Source: Caulifigura coniformis
Lineage (GTDB): Bacteria; Planctomycetota; Planctomycetia; Planctomycetales; Planctomycetaceae
Length of the DNA: 64,000 bases
Direction of reading: 5' to 3'
Assembly (NCBI RefSeq): GCF_007745175.1
Contig: NZ_CP036271.1
Location: forward strand, 2,683,814 to 2,747,813
A program made the translations under genes and the position numbers. Below, in pieces: positions 17,816 through 27,584 of the stretch (positions within the stretch are counted from its first letter, which is position 1; each line of letters begins with the position of its first letter). The notes below the pieces were generated by a model, which saw only the letters and a program-made list of their open reading frames with translations, searched no databases and was not told where the DNA came from.

Positions 17816-20800
17816 ATGACCTCGATTCTGCGACCAGTGACTCTTCTGACGATCTGGCTGACTCTGGCCAATGCATCTCTTCAGGCAGCGGATCAGGAAC
17901 AGCCGCTGGAGTTCTTCGAGAAGAAGGTCCGGCCGCTCCTCGTCTCGCACTGCTACGAGTGTCACAGCGTCAAATCCAAATCGCTGAAAGCCGGTCTGCG
18001 GGTCGACAGCCGCAGTGCGCTGCTGAAGGGGGGAGACTCGGGGGCGGCGATCTCGAGCGACCAGCCGGACCAAAGCCTGCTGCTGGAAGCCGTCCGGTAT
18101 GAGGCCTACGAGATGCCGCCGAAGGGAAAGCTCCCGGCCGCGGACATCGCCATCCTCGAGCGGTGGGTCAAGATGGGAGCCCCATGGCCCGAGGAACCCG
18201 AACCGGTGGCTGACGCCTCGCCGCCGCCCTTCGATCTCGAAGCGCGCAAGGCGTCGCACTGGTGCTGGCAGCCGGTCCGCAGGCCTGAGTTGCCGGCGGT
18301 CCAGGACGCCGCGTGGGTTCGCGACGATATCGACCGGTTCATCCTCGCGAAGCTGGAAGAGCGGGGATTCCAACCGGCTCCCACCGTCGATCGCCGCGTT
18401 CTGATCCGTCGGCTGTCGTTCGATCTCATCGGTCTCCCGCCGACGCCCGGGGAGGTGGACGAGTTCGTCAGCGACCCGGCCTCGAATGCCGTGGAGAAGG
18501 TGGTCGACCGGCTGCTGGAGTCGCCCCATTTCGGCGAGCGCTGGGGACGTCACTGGCTCGATCTCGTCCGCTACGCCGAATCCCGGGGCCACGAGTTCGA
18601 CAACGATACGCCGAACGCCTGGCAGTACCGCGACTACGTCATCCGGGCCCTGAACGCCGATGTCCCCTACGACCAGTTCGTCAAAGAACACATTGCGGGC
18701 GACCTCCTCGATCCGCCCCGGCTGCATCCCGAGAAGAAGTTCAACGAATCGATCCTCGGCACCGGCTTCTGGCATCTGGGGGAATGGGTCCACTCGCCCG
18801 TCGACATCCGCAAGGACGAGACCGACCGCTTCGACAACATGCTGGATGTGATGTCGAAAGCGTTTCTCGGCGTCACCGTGGCCTGTGCCCGCTGCCACGA
18901 CCACAAGTTTGATGCGATCTCGCAGAAGGATTACTACGCCCTGTCGGGGTTCCTGCAGGGGAGCGACTACCGGCAGGTGCCGTTCGAGGCGCTGGAGCAC
19001 AACAAGTGGCTGGCGGGAGAAGTCGCGAAAGTTGATGCGGAGGCGAATCGAAGAATCTGGCAGGCCCTGGGCCGGAAGCGTCTCAAAGCGATCGAACAAG
19101 GGCCGGTCGGCGGCGGAGTTGGCTGGGACGAGAGTCGCGGTGGAATTCCCTGGGATGACCCCGGGCCATTGCCCCCTCGGATCCGCGTCCTCGTCGACTA
19201 CCGCGATGGGAGTTCCGATGGGTTTCAGCAGGACGGGGCAGTTTACGGACAACGGCCGGCGCTCCCGGGTGAGGTGATTCTGCGTGAAGGGAGTCGCGGG
19301 CAGTTGATGACGGAGTATGTGCGGGCCGGTTACGCGCACAGCCACCCTGTCTGGAAAACGGCTGACTACCCGATTGCTTCGTCGCCCAATCAGAAAGGGC
19401 GTCTCGAAAGTCTGAGTCGCAACGGACGCACCCTGCGTTCACGTACTTTCGATCTTCAGAGCGGCGAGGTGAATTGCCGAGTTCGTGGCAGCGGCGCCAT
19501 CGTCGCGTGCGTCGATTCGCACCGCCTGATTGCCGGCCCGCTGCATGGTGAAACCGTCATCAACGTCCTTGGCGACTCGGACGAATGGCGATGGATTCCG
19601 GTGAACCTGGCCCGGTACGTCGGTCATCGAGTCCACCTCGAGTTCACTCCGAGCGTCGGCCAGTCGCTTGATGTTCAACTTGCGATCGAAGGAAGTCCAC
19701 CGGAGCCAGTTCTCTACGTGAATTCGCAATCGATCAGTCAGGAGCAGCTCAAACGCATCGTGCAGGCCTGGGCGGATGGCGAACCGGTGAAAGCCGAGGA
19801 TCGACAGGCTGCCATCGTGTTCGGCGCCCAGACCTTCTGGGATGCCAGCAGGCCAGAGTCCGTTGTGCCGAGCGAAGCCAGCCTGTCGATCGTGGCCGAA
19901 CGGCTGCGCTGGGCGGAGGAGATCGCCGAAGTTCGTCAGGGCATCTCCAGTCACGCCTCCCTCGCGCCGGCCATGCTCGATGGCTCCGGCGAAGACGACC
20001 GCCTCCTCATCCGCGGCAATTCCTCCACTCCCGGTGACGCGGTCCGTCGTCGCTTCCTCGAAGTGATCGACGGCCCGAAAGCCATGACGATCCCGGCAGG
20101 CAGCGGCCGACGCGAGCTGGCGGAGCACATCACCGATCCGGCCAATCCGCTGACGAGCCGCGTCGTCGTCAACCGCCTCTGGCATCACCTCCTCGGCCGC
20201 GGCATCGTCCCGACCGTGGACGACTTCGGCGTCCTTGGCCAACGGCCGACGCATCCGGAGTTGCTCGACTACCTGGCCACGGAGTTTCAAAAGGATGGCC
20301 AGTCGCTCAAGCGAATGATCCGGCGGATCGTCCTGTCGCAGACGTACCGGATGTCGGGCGACACCGATCCGAAGACAGTCGAGGCCGATCCAAAAAACGA
20401 CCTCTGGCATCATCGCCCCCCCAAGCGGCTCGAAGGCGAAGTGATCCGTGATGCGCTGCTGGCGGTGTCGGGGCGGCTGGATCGCACTCCCTTCGGCCCG
20501 TCGGTGAAAGTGCACCTCACGTCGTTCATGGAAGGGCGAGGCCGGCCGTCGCAGAGCGGGCCGATGGACGGAGAGAACCGCCGGTCGATCTATCTGGAAG
20601 TCCGCAGGAACTTTCTTTCCCCGTTCATGCTGACGTTCGACACGCCCAACCCGTTCAGCACGATGGGACGGCGGAATTCGTCGAACGTGCCGGCGCAGGC
20701 GCTGATCCTGATGAACGATCCGTTCGTGAGGGACTGCGCGGAATCGTGGGCCAGGCGAGCGATCCAGGAAGGTCCGGCCGACCCGAATGAACGGATTGCG

Positions 20801-20962
20801 TGGTTCTGCAGGACGGCCTTCGGCCGCCAACCGACCGAACCGGAGCTGCAATTGGTCCGCGAGTATCTGAGCAGCGCCGGAGACACCGACACGGATCTCG
20901 CGAAGTGGACTGACATCGCCCACGCCATCATCAACATGAAAGAGTTCGTGTTCGTTCCGTAA
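17816..20962 (+). CDS. Planctomycete cytochrome PSCyt1-DUF1549-DUF1553 protein
   Basis: A 1048-aa exported protein. The ATG at 17816 starts a clear signal peptide (TLLTIWLTLANASLQAADQ). An in-frame ATG at 17774 would add 14 residues and is less likely. PSCyt1 carries the heme-type CYECH motif at about 46-50. DUF1549 (PSCyt2) contains DLIGLPPTPGEVDEFV and ARCHDHKFDA. A middle beta-rich insert follows. DUF1553 (PSD1) has RVVVNRLWHHLLGRGIV, RRIVLSQTYR and NVPAQALILMNDPFV. These proteins are multi-copy in planctomycetes, often beside a DUF1501 gene, which is absent here. The function is not established. Confidence 0.92.
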   Translation: MTSILRPVTLLTIWLTLANASLQAADQEQPLEFFEKKVRPLLVSHCYECHSVKSKSLKAGLRVDSRSALLKGGDSGAAISSDQPDQSLLLEAVRYEAYEMPPKGKLPAADIAILERWVKMGAPWPEEPEPVADASPPPFDLEARKASHWCWQPVRRPELPAVQDAAWVRDDIDRFILAKLEERGFQPAPTVDRRVLIRRLSFDLIGLPPTPGEVDEFVSDPASNAVEKVVDRLLESPHFGERWGRHWLDLVRYAESRGHEFDNDTPNAWQYRDYVIRALNADVPYDQFVKEHIAGDLLDPPRLHPEKKFNESILGTGFWHLGEWVHSPVDIRKDETDRFDNMLDVMSKAFLGVTVACARCHDHKFDAISQKDYYALSGFLQGSDYRQVPFEALEHNKWLAGEVAKVDAEANRRIWQALGRKRLKAIEQGPVGGGVGWDESRGGIPWDDPGPLPPRIRVLVDYRDGSSDGFQQDGAVYGQRPALPGEVILREGSRGQLMTEYVRAGYAHSHPVWKTADYPIASSPNQKGRLESLSRNGRTLRSRTFDLQSGEVNCRVRGSGAIVACVDSHRLIAGPLHGETVINVLGDSDEWRWIPVNLARYVGHRVHLEFTPSVGQSLDVQLAIEGSPPEPVLYVNSQSISQEQLKRIVQAWADGEPVKAEDRQAAIVFGAQTFWDASRPESVVPSEASLSIVAERLRWAEEIAEVRQGISSHASLAPAMLDGSGEDDRLLIRGNSSTPGDAVRRRFLEVIDGPKAMTIPAGSGRRELAEHITDPANPLTSRVVVNRLWHHLLGRGIVPTVDDFGVLGQRPTHPELLDYLATEFQKDGQSLKRMIRRIVLSQTYRMSGDTDPKTVEADPKNDLWHHRPPKRLEGEVIRDALLAVSGRLDRTPFGPSVKVHLTSFMEGRGRPSQSGPMDGENRRSIYLEVRRNFLSPFMLTFDTPNPFSTMGRRNSSNVPAQALILMNDPFVRDCAESWARRAIQEGPADPNERIAWFCRTAFGRQPTEPELQLVREYLSSAGDTDTDLAKWTDIAHAIINMKEFVFVP

Positions 20963-21282
20963 TGTCCGTGCCTGCGATTTCCCTGGTGGCTGATGGCGGC
21001 GACGTTCTGCTGCCGGTGCGCGCCCAACCCGGGGCGAAACGGGTCGGCGTCGTCGGCGAACACGGGGGCCGGTTGAAGGTCGCCGTGACCGCCGTCGCCG
21101 AAAAAGGAAAAGCGAACGAGGCCCTCGTCGAATCGGTGGCGGAAGCGTTCGGGCTCAAGCGGTCGCAGGTGACCCTCGTCAGCGGACAGACCTCGAACCA
21201 GAAGACGTTCCGGCTGTCACGCGTCAGCATCGAAGTCGTTCAGTCGAGGCTGGCGGAACTGTTCGAGGGACTCGCCCGATGA
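20962..21282 (+). CDS. DUF167/YggU family protein
   Basis: A 106-aa protein matching the YggU/DUF167 family: VLLPVRAQPGAKRVGVVGEH near the start and the hallmark VTAVAEKGKANEALVESVAE followed by VTLVSGQTSNQKTFRL. The family is small, cytosolic and of unknown role. The ATG shares one base with the preceding stop (TAATG), and its TGA overlaps the next ATG by 4 nt (ATGA), so three genes are translationally coupled. Confidence 0.9.
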   Translation: MSVPAISLVADGGDVLLPVRAQPGAKRVGVVGEHGGRLKVAVTAVAEKGKANEALVESVAEAFGLKRSQVTLVSGQTSNQKTFRLSRVSIEVVQSRLAELFEGLAR

Positions 21283-22259
21283 GCGGCTGTTCGACGCTTC
21301 CGCTGCCCTCCCTGCCGGACCTCTCTTCCGAACTGATGCGACTCGTGGCCCAGGTTCCCCCCGACGGACTGACGACCTATGGCGACCTCGCCCGGGCGCT
21401 GGGAAGCCGGAACGCCGCCATCTGGGTGAGCCAGTGGATTCGCGAGCGCTCGGCGATGGAACCGGAACTCGCCAGTCGCGTCGTCGACAAACTGACGGCT
21501 GGCTCCCGCCCGCGGTTCACTGGGTTCTCCGGTCCGCACGCGCTGCAACGCCTGGAGGACTGGCTGCGTGCGGCGGCGAAATTTGTCGACGAGCGGCCAC
21601 TGGGCCGAGCGCCGAAGCTCGTGGCCGGGATTGATGTGGCCTATCCCGCGCCGGATCGCGCGACTGCGGCGGCGGTGCTGGTGGATGTCCGGACGAAGAC
21701 CGTCGTGCATGAACTGGTCGTCGAGCGGCCGGTGGACTTCCCTTACATCAGCGGATTCCTGACGTTCCGCGAACTGCCTGCGATGATGGCCGCCTGCGAG
21801 TCGCTCGCGAAGCAGGCGTACGCCCCCGATGTTGTGATGATTGATGGGCAGGGGCGACTCCATCCGCATCGCGGAGGGGTGGCCACGGGATTCGCCGCCG
21901 CGACCGGCCTGCCCACGATGGGAGTCGCGAAGTCGCTGCTGTGCGGCCAGGTGGAGAAGGGGGGCGATGCTTCGACCGGAGCCATGATCCAGCGCGTGCT
22001 GGTCGGTGATGAGCACCTCGGATTCTCCCTCCGCGCGACGCCGAAGGCGCAACCGGTTTACATCTCGGTGGGCGGCGGACTCTCGCTCGATGAGGTCCTC
22101 GGGATCACGTTGTCGCTCTTCACGACGACTCGGCTCCCGCTGCCGACCCACCGGGCGGATCGACTGTCGAAGTCGACGCGGCGAGAACGCCTCGATCCCG
22201 CGGCCATCCTCTCACGCATCCGCCAGTTCGAGGAACGGATCGATGCCGACCTTGCGTGA
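21279..22259 (+). CDS. Alkyltransferase-like domain fused to endonuclease V
   Basis: A 326-aa DNA-repair fusion. Residues about 15-95 match the DNA-binding half of O6-alkylguanine transferases and ATL proteins (VPPDGLTTYGDLARALGSRN, GFSGP). Where the active-site PCHRV should be, I read LASRVV (Ala65), so methyl transfer is not expected and a flipped-base sensor role is. Residues about 112-300 are endonuclease V, with catalytic Asp119 (VAGIDVAYP), Glu165 (FLTFRELPA) and Asp189 (VVMIDGQGRLHPHRGG) all present, and PYIS at the wedge position instead of PYIP. EndoV cuts beside deoxyinosine. A related AGT-EndoV fusion is known in archaea. The 3' end overlaps the convergent secA-like gene by 48 nt. 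Confidence 0.87.
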   Translation: MSGCSTLPLPSLPDLSSELMRLVAQVPPDGLTTYGDLARALGSRNAAIWVSQWIRERSAMEPELASRVVDKLTAGSRPRFTGFSGPHALQRLEDWLRAAAKFVDERPLGRAPKLVAGIDVAYPAPDRATAAAVLVDVRTKTVVHELVVERPVDFPYISGFLTFRELPAMMAACESLAKQAYAPDVVMIDGQGRLHPHRGGVATGFAAATGLPTMGVAKSLLCGQVEKGGDASTGAMIQRVLVGDEHLGFSLRATPKAQPVYISVGGGLSLDEVLGITLSLFTTTRLPLPTHRADRLSKSTRRERLDPAAILSRIRQFEERIDADLA

Positions 22260-24104
22260 TTTCTTCAGCTGCTCACGTTCGTGCTTCAGCATCTCTTTAC
22301 GCTGCTTCACGTGGAGCCGCTCCAGTTGCTGCTGAGTGGACTGGAACCGTTCGACCCACTCGCGCGAGAGCTCTCCCAACTCGTCAGGACCAGCGCTCGA
22401 TCTCCAGGCCGCGAGCTTTTTCGGCTCGACGACCCTCAGCAGTTCGTCTTCCAGCGAGAGAAAGAACTGGTAGCTGCCCGGGTCTCCCTGCCGGGCGGCA
22501 CGGCCGATGAGCTGCCGATCAATTCGGAGTGACGAATGCATCTCCGTCGCGATGACGTGCAGCCCGCCCGACTTCCGGACTTCGTCGTCCAGGTGGATGT
22601 CGGTTCCACGGCCGGCCATGTTGGTGGCGATCGTCACCGCGCCGCTGCGGCCTGCCTCCTTCACGATTCCGGCCTCTTCGTCGTGATACCGCGCATTCAG
22701 CACGCGATGGTTGATCCCATGCTCGGACAGCTTCAGCGCGAGCGCCTCGGACGCATCAACGGACGGAGTACCGATCAGGACGGAACGTCCGCTCTCGACC
22801 ATCTCCCGCACGGATTCCACGATCGCTTCGCGCTTCGCGTCCTGGCTCGCGAAGGCCCGCGGAAGCAGCCCTTTGCGTCGCGAGCGGCGGTTCGTCGGAA
22901 TCCGCACGACGGGGAGCTTGTAGATCCGCTTGAGCTCCGTGCGGGCCGACAGCGCCGTCCCCGTCATGCCGCCCAGGTGGTGGTACTGACGGAACAGTGT
23001 CTGAATCGAAATGCGGGCGGCCGAGCCGGTGATCGGGCTGATCGGCAGGTGCTCTTTCGCCTCGATGGCCTGGTGCAGGCCTTCCTGCCACTGCCGCCCG
23101 TCCATCACGCGACCCGTTCCTTCGTCGACGATCGCCACCTTGTCGTCGACGATCACGTAGTCGCGGTCTTTGGCGAAGGCGTACTGCGCCGTGAGTGCCT
23201 TCTCGACATGCTGGTAGATCCGTTCGGTGTCGATCGAATCCATCAGCAGGGGCTTGGCCGTGAGGTTCAGCCGGCGGCAGCCGATGTCAGTCAGGAATGC
23301 CTGCCTTTTTCGGGCCTGGAAGAGGAAGTCTTCGTTGGGGCGCAGTTTCGGGACGATGCGCGTGGCCCAGCGGTACATGCTGAGCATGGCCGAGCGATTG
23401 ACCTGCTGCAGCCCGATGATCAGCGGTGTACGGGCTTCGTCGATGAGGATGCTGTCTGCCTCGTCGACCAGGGCGAAGTGCAGCCCGCGCTGCACGGGGG
23501 CTTCGCCCGATGAACTTCCAACGAAGTAACGGTTGCGTTCTTCGTCATCGGGCTGGGCGCCGCGCTTGATCCGGTCGCGAAGAAAATCGAAGCCGACCTG
23601 CGTCGCGGTTCCGTACGTGATGTCGCAGGCATAGTTCTTTCGCCGCTCGTCGTCCTCCATCTGGTCGACGACGCAGCCGGCCGTCAGCCCCAGACGCTTG
23701 TAGACAGGCGTCAGGAGTTCCGCGTCGCGCTGGGCGAGATAGTCGTTCGCGGTCAGGACGTGACAGCCCTTGCCGACGATCGCATGCAGCGCGGCCGGGA
23801 GAATGGCCGTGAGCGTCTTGCCTTCGCCCGTCTGCATCTCCGCGATGTGGCCGTGAAAAATTGCCAGCCCGCCCATGATCTGGACGGGAAAGTGCGTCAT
23901 TCCCAGTTCACGGCGGCACGCTTCGATGCCGAGGGGAAAAACCTGCGGCAGGATCGACTTGAGCGACTCGCCGCCGCGGGCTCGCCAGCCCAGTTCCTGC
24001 GCGCGACGCTTCAGCTCCACGTCGCCGATCTTCTCCAGCCGTTTTCGGGCGCGGAGAATCCGCGCGGCCCGGAGACGCCAGCGGAGAAGCGTGGGGGAGA
24101 GCAT
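22212..24104 (-). CDS. Short SecA-like translocase ATPase
   Basis: A 630-aa SecA homologue; housekeeping SecA is usually 850-1000 aa. Walker A is TGEGKT (92-97), preceded by QIMGGLAIFHGHIAEMQ. A PPXD-type insert, the DEAD-like VDEADSILIDEARTPLI, the NBD2 strand TNMAGRGTDIHLDDEV and GRAARQGDPGSYQFFLSLED are present. After NBD2 the protein has only one helix (FQSTQQQLERLHVKQRKEM) and stops in a basic tail, so most of the helical scaffold/wing and the C-terminal zinc linker are missing. It is probably a specialised paralogue rather than the main SecA; partner and substrates unknown. The ATG is at 24104. Confidence 0.85.
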   Translation of the reverse strand: MLSPTLLRWRLRAARILRARKRLEKIGDVELKRRAQELGWRARGGESLKSILPQVFPLGIEACRRELGMTHFPVQIMGGLAIFHGHIAEMQTGEGKTLTAILPAALHAIVGKGCHVLTANDYLAQRDAELLTPVYKRLGLTAGCVVDQMEDDERRKNYACDITYGTATQVGFDFLRDRIKRGAQPDDEERNRYFVGSSSGEAPVQRGLHFALVDEADSILIDEARTPLIIGLQQVNRSAMLSMYRWATRIVPKLRPNEDFLFQARKRQAFLTDIGCRRLNLTAKPLLMDSIDTERIYQHVEKALTAQYAFAKDRDYVIVDDKVAIVDEGTGRVMDGRQWQEGLHQAIEAKEHLPISPITGSAARISIQTLFRQYHHLGGMTGTALSARTELKRIYKLPVVRIPTNRRSRRKGLLPRAFASQDAKREAIVESVREMVESGRSVLIGTPSVDASEALALKLSEHGINHRVLNARYHDEEAGIVKEAGRSGAVTIATNMAGRGTDIHLDDEVRKSGGLHVIATEMHSSLRIDRQLIGRAARQGDPGSYQFFLSLEDELLRVVEPKKLAAWRSSAGPDELGELSREWVERFQSTQQQLERLHVKQRKEMLKHEREQLKKSRKVGIDPFLELADA

Positions 24105-24214
24105 GAGAGTATCGGCGAGCGGCCCGCGGAAACCTGCTAATGGCGTGACTTGTTGGCAACGTCGCTCGTGGAGTCGACCAGGGGGCTCACGCCCCCCGCA
24201 TGCCAGGGAGTCCC

Positions 24215-24775
24215 TCAGGGCGCGGAGGCAGGATCGAGCCCGGCCTTTTCGTACTCGGCCTTCTTCTTCTCGGGATCCTCGAGAATGATGATGGCCCCAT
24301 CGGTCGAATCGTAGCCGTAGACCTGCCAGCGGTAGAGGCCATTCAGGCGGATGTTGTGCCGCTTGAGCATCTCGGAGAAGACTTCATACGTCGGATATTT
24401 GAAGTTCTCGTCGAGGTTCTTCATCAGCTCGACTTCGTGCTTCAGCGCAGCCATCGTCGCCTGTGACACGCCCGCAAAGTAGCCCTTGCTCACATAGGTG
24501 ATCGGGTCGTTCGCCTTGAACTCGTTCTTTTCCTTTACCACCAGGTTGGGATTCTCGGCGAGCGCCTTCTTCGCGTCGACGATCGTCGTCGTCAGACGCT
24601 CGTTCAGGCTCTGCTTGGCGGGGTTCTCGGCCGGCGCCGCCGGTGCAGGAGCGGCATTTTCTGCCGGTGGCGCCTGGACGGCAGCGGGGGGGGCGGCCGG
24701 CTTCTCGGCCGGCTTTTCACAACCGGACGACGCCGCTCCCAGAGCGGCCACAACGACCAATGCTGCCTGACGCAT
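24215..24775 (-). CDS. Small lipoprotein with Ala/Pro-rich linker
   Basis: A 186-aa protein. A signal peptide (MRQAALVVVAALGAASSGC) with lipobox SSGC predicts lipidation. An Ala/Pro linker of about 40 residues follows, then a mixed alpha/beta domain containing YVSKGYFAGVSQATMAALKH and YRWQVYGYDSTDGAIIILED. I do not recognise the domain. ATG 24775 is preferred over an in-frame GTG at 24784. It lies downstream of, and on the opposite strand to, clpP1; probable monocistronic envelope protein. Confidence 0.65.
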   Translation of the reverse strand: MRQAALVVVAALGAASSGCEKPAEKPAAPPAAVQAPPAENAAPAPAAPAENPAKQSLNERLTTTIVDAKKALAENPNLVVKEKNEFKANDPITYVSKGYFAGVSQATMAALKHEVELMKNLDENFKYPTYEVFSEMLKRHNIRLNGLYRWQVYGYDSTDGAIIILEDPEKKKAEYEKAGLDPASAP

Positions 24776-25110
24776 GAGGTTCACTCGCGGAGGAAGATGA
24801 TGGGGCCCGAATCGGATTCGCCGATTGCCGTCGCCTGCCTATATCCTAACCAGGGGGCGGCGGGAACGCGCGGCCTCCAGGGAAGGAACCTCCGGGAACA
24901 GAGACGCGGCCGGACGGCCCGATTCCAACGGCTCGTTGGGGTTGACGGGCGCGGCTGTTCCACGAAGAATCCCGCACAACTTCTGCCAGAATCGGCAGTT
25001 TCGACCAGTCAATACGCCGCAGGGACGCCGCCAGTCGCCGTCGCGGAGTCGTCGCCTCGCCTCACCCAGGCCAGGTCCTTTTACAGCACGGGCAACGAGG
25101 GAACTGAAGT
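24776..25110. other. Intergenic region, divergent lipoprotein and clpP1
   Basis: 335 nt between divergent genes, expected to hold promoters for both. TATATCCTAACC at about 24840 could be part of a promoter but there is no matched -35. No hairpin, riboswitch or repeat stands out. Confidence 0.3.
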
Positions 25111-25755
25111 ATGGATTCGATGATCCTCAACCACGGCGCCGTCCAGCCGATGGCCTCCAACGGCTACCAGCGGACCCGGCAGCTCGGCATCGGCGACCTG
25201 CTGCTCGAGAATCGCATCATCTTTCTGGATGGGCCGATTCACGACGCGATGGCCAACCTGATCGTCATGAAACTCCTGTACCTGCAGTCGGAAAACCGGC
25301 ACCAGGACATCCACCTGTACATCAATTCGCCCGGCGGGTCGGTGTCTGCCACGCTCGCGATCTACGACACCATGCAGTACCTCGAGCCCGAGGTGAACTG
25401 CTACTGCATCGGTCTCGCCGCCAGCGGCGCGGCCGTCCTGATGGCCGGCGGAGCGAAGGGCAAACGCTACATCCTCCCGCACGCCAAGATGATGATCCAC
25501 CAGCCCTACGGGCAGGTGGGCGGGCAGGTCTCGGACATCGAGATCCAGGCCAAGGAAATCCTCAGCACCCGCGAAGTGCTGAACAAGATCCTGGCCGATC
25601 ACACCGGCCAGCCGATCGAGCGGATCGCGAAGGAAACCGAACGCGATCGCTACCTCACGGCGGTCGAATCGAAGGAATACGGCCTCGTGGACGAAGTGGT
25701 GTTCCCGAAGAAGGCCAAGATCAAGGCCTCCGAAACGCCTGAAAAGAAGATGTAA
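25111..25755 (+). CDS. clpP: ATP-dependent Clp protease proteolytic subunit, paralogue 1
   Basis: A 214-aa ClpP. The catalytic triad is readable as Ser105 ([14 protein letters not shown]), His130 (MMIHQP) and Asp179 (ETERDRYL). The usual GQAASMGA motif is altered to GLAASGAA: the Ser remains but the following Met-Gly is Gly-Ala. The protein carries a longer N-terminal extension (about 20 residues) than paralogue 2 and a Lys-rich C-terminus. It is followed after 89 nt by a second clpP, so mixed ClpP1P2 tetradecamers, as known in mycobacteria and some other bacteria, are plausible. Clp ATPase genes are not in the window. Confidence 0.93.
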   Translation: MDSMILNHGAVQPMASNGYQRTRQLGIGDLLLENRIIFLDGPIHDAMANLIVMKLLYLQSENRHQDIHLYINSPGGSVSATLAIYDTMQYLEPEVNCYCIGLAASGAAVLMAGGAKGKRYILPHAKMMIHQPYGQVGGQVSDIEIQAKEILSTREVLNKILADHTGQPIERIAKETERDRYLTAVESKEYGLVDEVVFPKKAKIKASETPEKKM

Positions 25756-25844
25756 ATCGTCGATTCGTCCACCGGCGACCCCGCGTTTCGCGATCGCCCG
25801 CGCCTGTTTCCATCCGTACAGCGTCTGAAGCCAGAGACCTTCAA

Positions 25845-26447
25845 ATGACCAGCATTCCGTTTGTTCTCGACAAGACCGGCCGTGAATCCCAGTACATGGA
25901 TATTTACAGCCGGCTGCTGAAAGACCGCATCGTCTTTCTCGGCACGCAGGTGAACGACCAGATGGCCAACCTGCTCGTCGCGCAGCTTCTGTTCCTCCAG
26001 TTCGAGGACCCGAAGGCCGACATCCACATGTACATCAACTCGCCTGGCGGCTCGATCACGGCCGGCATGGCGATCTACGACACCATGCAGTACCTCACCT
26101 GCGATGTCGCCACCTACTGCATCGGACAGGCGGCGAGCATGGGAGCCATGCTGCTGACGGCCGGCGCCAAGGGCAAGCGGAACGCCCTGCCGAACGCCCG
26201 GATCATGATCCACCAGCCGCTCGCCGGCATGGAAGGGACCGCCACCGACCTCGAAATCCACGCGAAAGAGGTCATCAAGGTGAAGCGGAAGATGAACGAA
26301 CTGATGCGGCACCATACCGGCCGGACCCTCGAGGAAATCGAGAAGGACACCGACCGCGACAATTTCATGTCGGCCAGCGAGGCAAAGGCGTATGGACTGA
26401 TTGACAATGTTCTTTCAGAATTGTCGCACGGCCCCAAGGCCAATTGA
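25845..26447 (+). CDS. clpP: ATP-dependent Clp protease proteolytic subunit, paralogue 2
   Basis: A 200-aa ClpP of standard size with canonical motifs: Ser98 in [14 protein letters not shown], His123 in RIMIHQP and Asp172 in [25 protein letters not shown] forms the conserved oxyanion-hole region. It sits 89 nt after paralogue 1 on the same strand; co-transcription is likely. Trigger factor and clpX, often adjacent elsewhere, are absent. Confidence 0.95.
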   Translation: MTSIPFVLDKTGRESQYMDIYSRLLKDRIVFLGTQVNDQMANLLVAQLLFLQFEDPKADIHMYINSPGGSITAGMAIYDTMQYLTCDVATYCIGQAASMGAMLLTAGAKGKRNALPNARIMIHQPLAGMEGTATDLEIHAKEVIKVKRKMNELMRHHTGRTLEEIEKDTDRDNFMSASEAKAYGLIDNVLSELSHGPKAN

Positions 26448-26543
26448 GTCCCACTTGATCAGGTGACGCCAGGTGCTCGCGCTGCCGCGAGCGCCCGGCT
26501 GTCCCGGTTCGGAAGCAGCATGGAACGTTGCCCCAGGACATGG

Positions 26544-27584
26544 ATGTCCGGCCGGCGGTCGCGAAACTCCAGTTTCGCGGTTCCGCTCAGGATGCCCATT
26601 CTTGCCGTGCTGCTCACGGCCGCCGGATGTGCCAGTCGTGGCAATACGGAGCTTCTCGAGGCGAATCTTCGCCACCACGAGGATCGCGTCGCTGCCTTCG
26701 AGCGCCAGGTCTCGAATCTCCAGGGCGAACTCGCTTCGGCCAGGGCCGAAGCCGATCAACTGCGGCGGGAGCTTGTCGCCCTGGGCAAAGATGGCCGCCA
26801 GGAAGTTACTGAACCTCTCTCCCGCGTCGCCGGCATCCAGTTCAACTCCCTGATGACGGGCGGCCGCGACGCCGACGGAGAACCCGGACACGATGTGATC
26901 ACCGCCGTGCTGGCCCCTCACGACAAAGACGGCGATCTCGTCAAACTCGGTGGGGAACTCGAGATCGAAGTGCTCGACCTGACCCGATCCGGAGAAGATC
27001 GGCATCTCGGACGGTGGAAATTCACGGCCGACCAGGCCCGGGAATTGTGGCATAGCGGTTTTCTGGCCTCGGGGTATCAACTCGACCTGCCCGTCGGGAA
27101 GGCCCCCCGGGAAGGCGAAGTGATTCTTCACGGCCGGCTGCTGACCGCCGACGGCCGGCAGTTCGACACGATGTGTCCCGTCACTCTGGCTGCGACGGCC
27201 ACCAGCGGGACGCCCGGCGGATTCACCGCCCCGGCCAGTACGCGGCCTGTCTCGGCGACCACCCCCGCAGACGACAACGTGCGAACGGGCAAGCAGGAAG
27301 TCGTCACCGCCTCCGCCGAATTCCTCGAAACGCGGGCGGAACGGCCTGTCGAAAAGGCCGGGTTCGCGAAAATCGCGGCAGCGGACCCCGTATCCGGACC
27401 GACGCGTCCAGTCCCTCCTCCCGTCGATGTCCCGGCCGCCGGTCGGTCGACTGACGGAAGTTCGGAAGAGGCACCCCGACCTTTCCCGGGGACCGCGGTG
27501 CAGCCCGATGCCGGCGCTCCCCGTCCCTTCCCGGCGACGACCTCGGACAACTGGACCGACGAGACGATTCCGCGCCTGCGCTGA
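26544..27584 (+). CDS. Lipoprotein with coiled coil and Pro-rich tail
   Basis: A 346-aa lipoprotein. The signal segment VPLRMPILAVLLTAAGC ends in a lipobox. A coiled coil follows (LLEANLRHHEDRVAAFERQV ... LQGELASARAEADQLRREL). A beta domain of about 130 residues (AGIQFNSLMTGGRDADGEPG to LTADGRQFDTMCPVTL) comes next, then a long Pro/Thr/Ala-rich region. ATG 26544 has AGGA 5 nt before it; in-frame starts at 26463 and 26520 would add residues with no extra signal character. I do not recognise the beta domain. Probably an envelope structural or tethering protein. Confidence 0.65.
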   Translation: MSGRRSRNSSFAVPLRMPILAVLLTAAGCASRGNTELLEANLRHHEDRVAAFERQVSNLQGELASARAEADQLRRELVALGKDGRQEVTEPLSRVAGIQFNSLMTGGRDADGEPGHDVITAVLAPHDKDGDLVKLGGELEIEVLDLTRSGEDRHLGRWKFTADQARELWHSGFLASGYQLDLPVGKAPREGEVILHGRLLTADGRQFDTMCPVTLAATATSGTPGGFTAPASTRPVSATTPADDNVRTGKQEVVTASAEFLETRAERPVEKAGFAKIAAADPVSGPTRPVPPPVDVPAAGRSTDGSSEEAPRPFPGTAVQPDAGAPRPFPATTSDNWTDETIPRLR

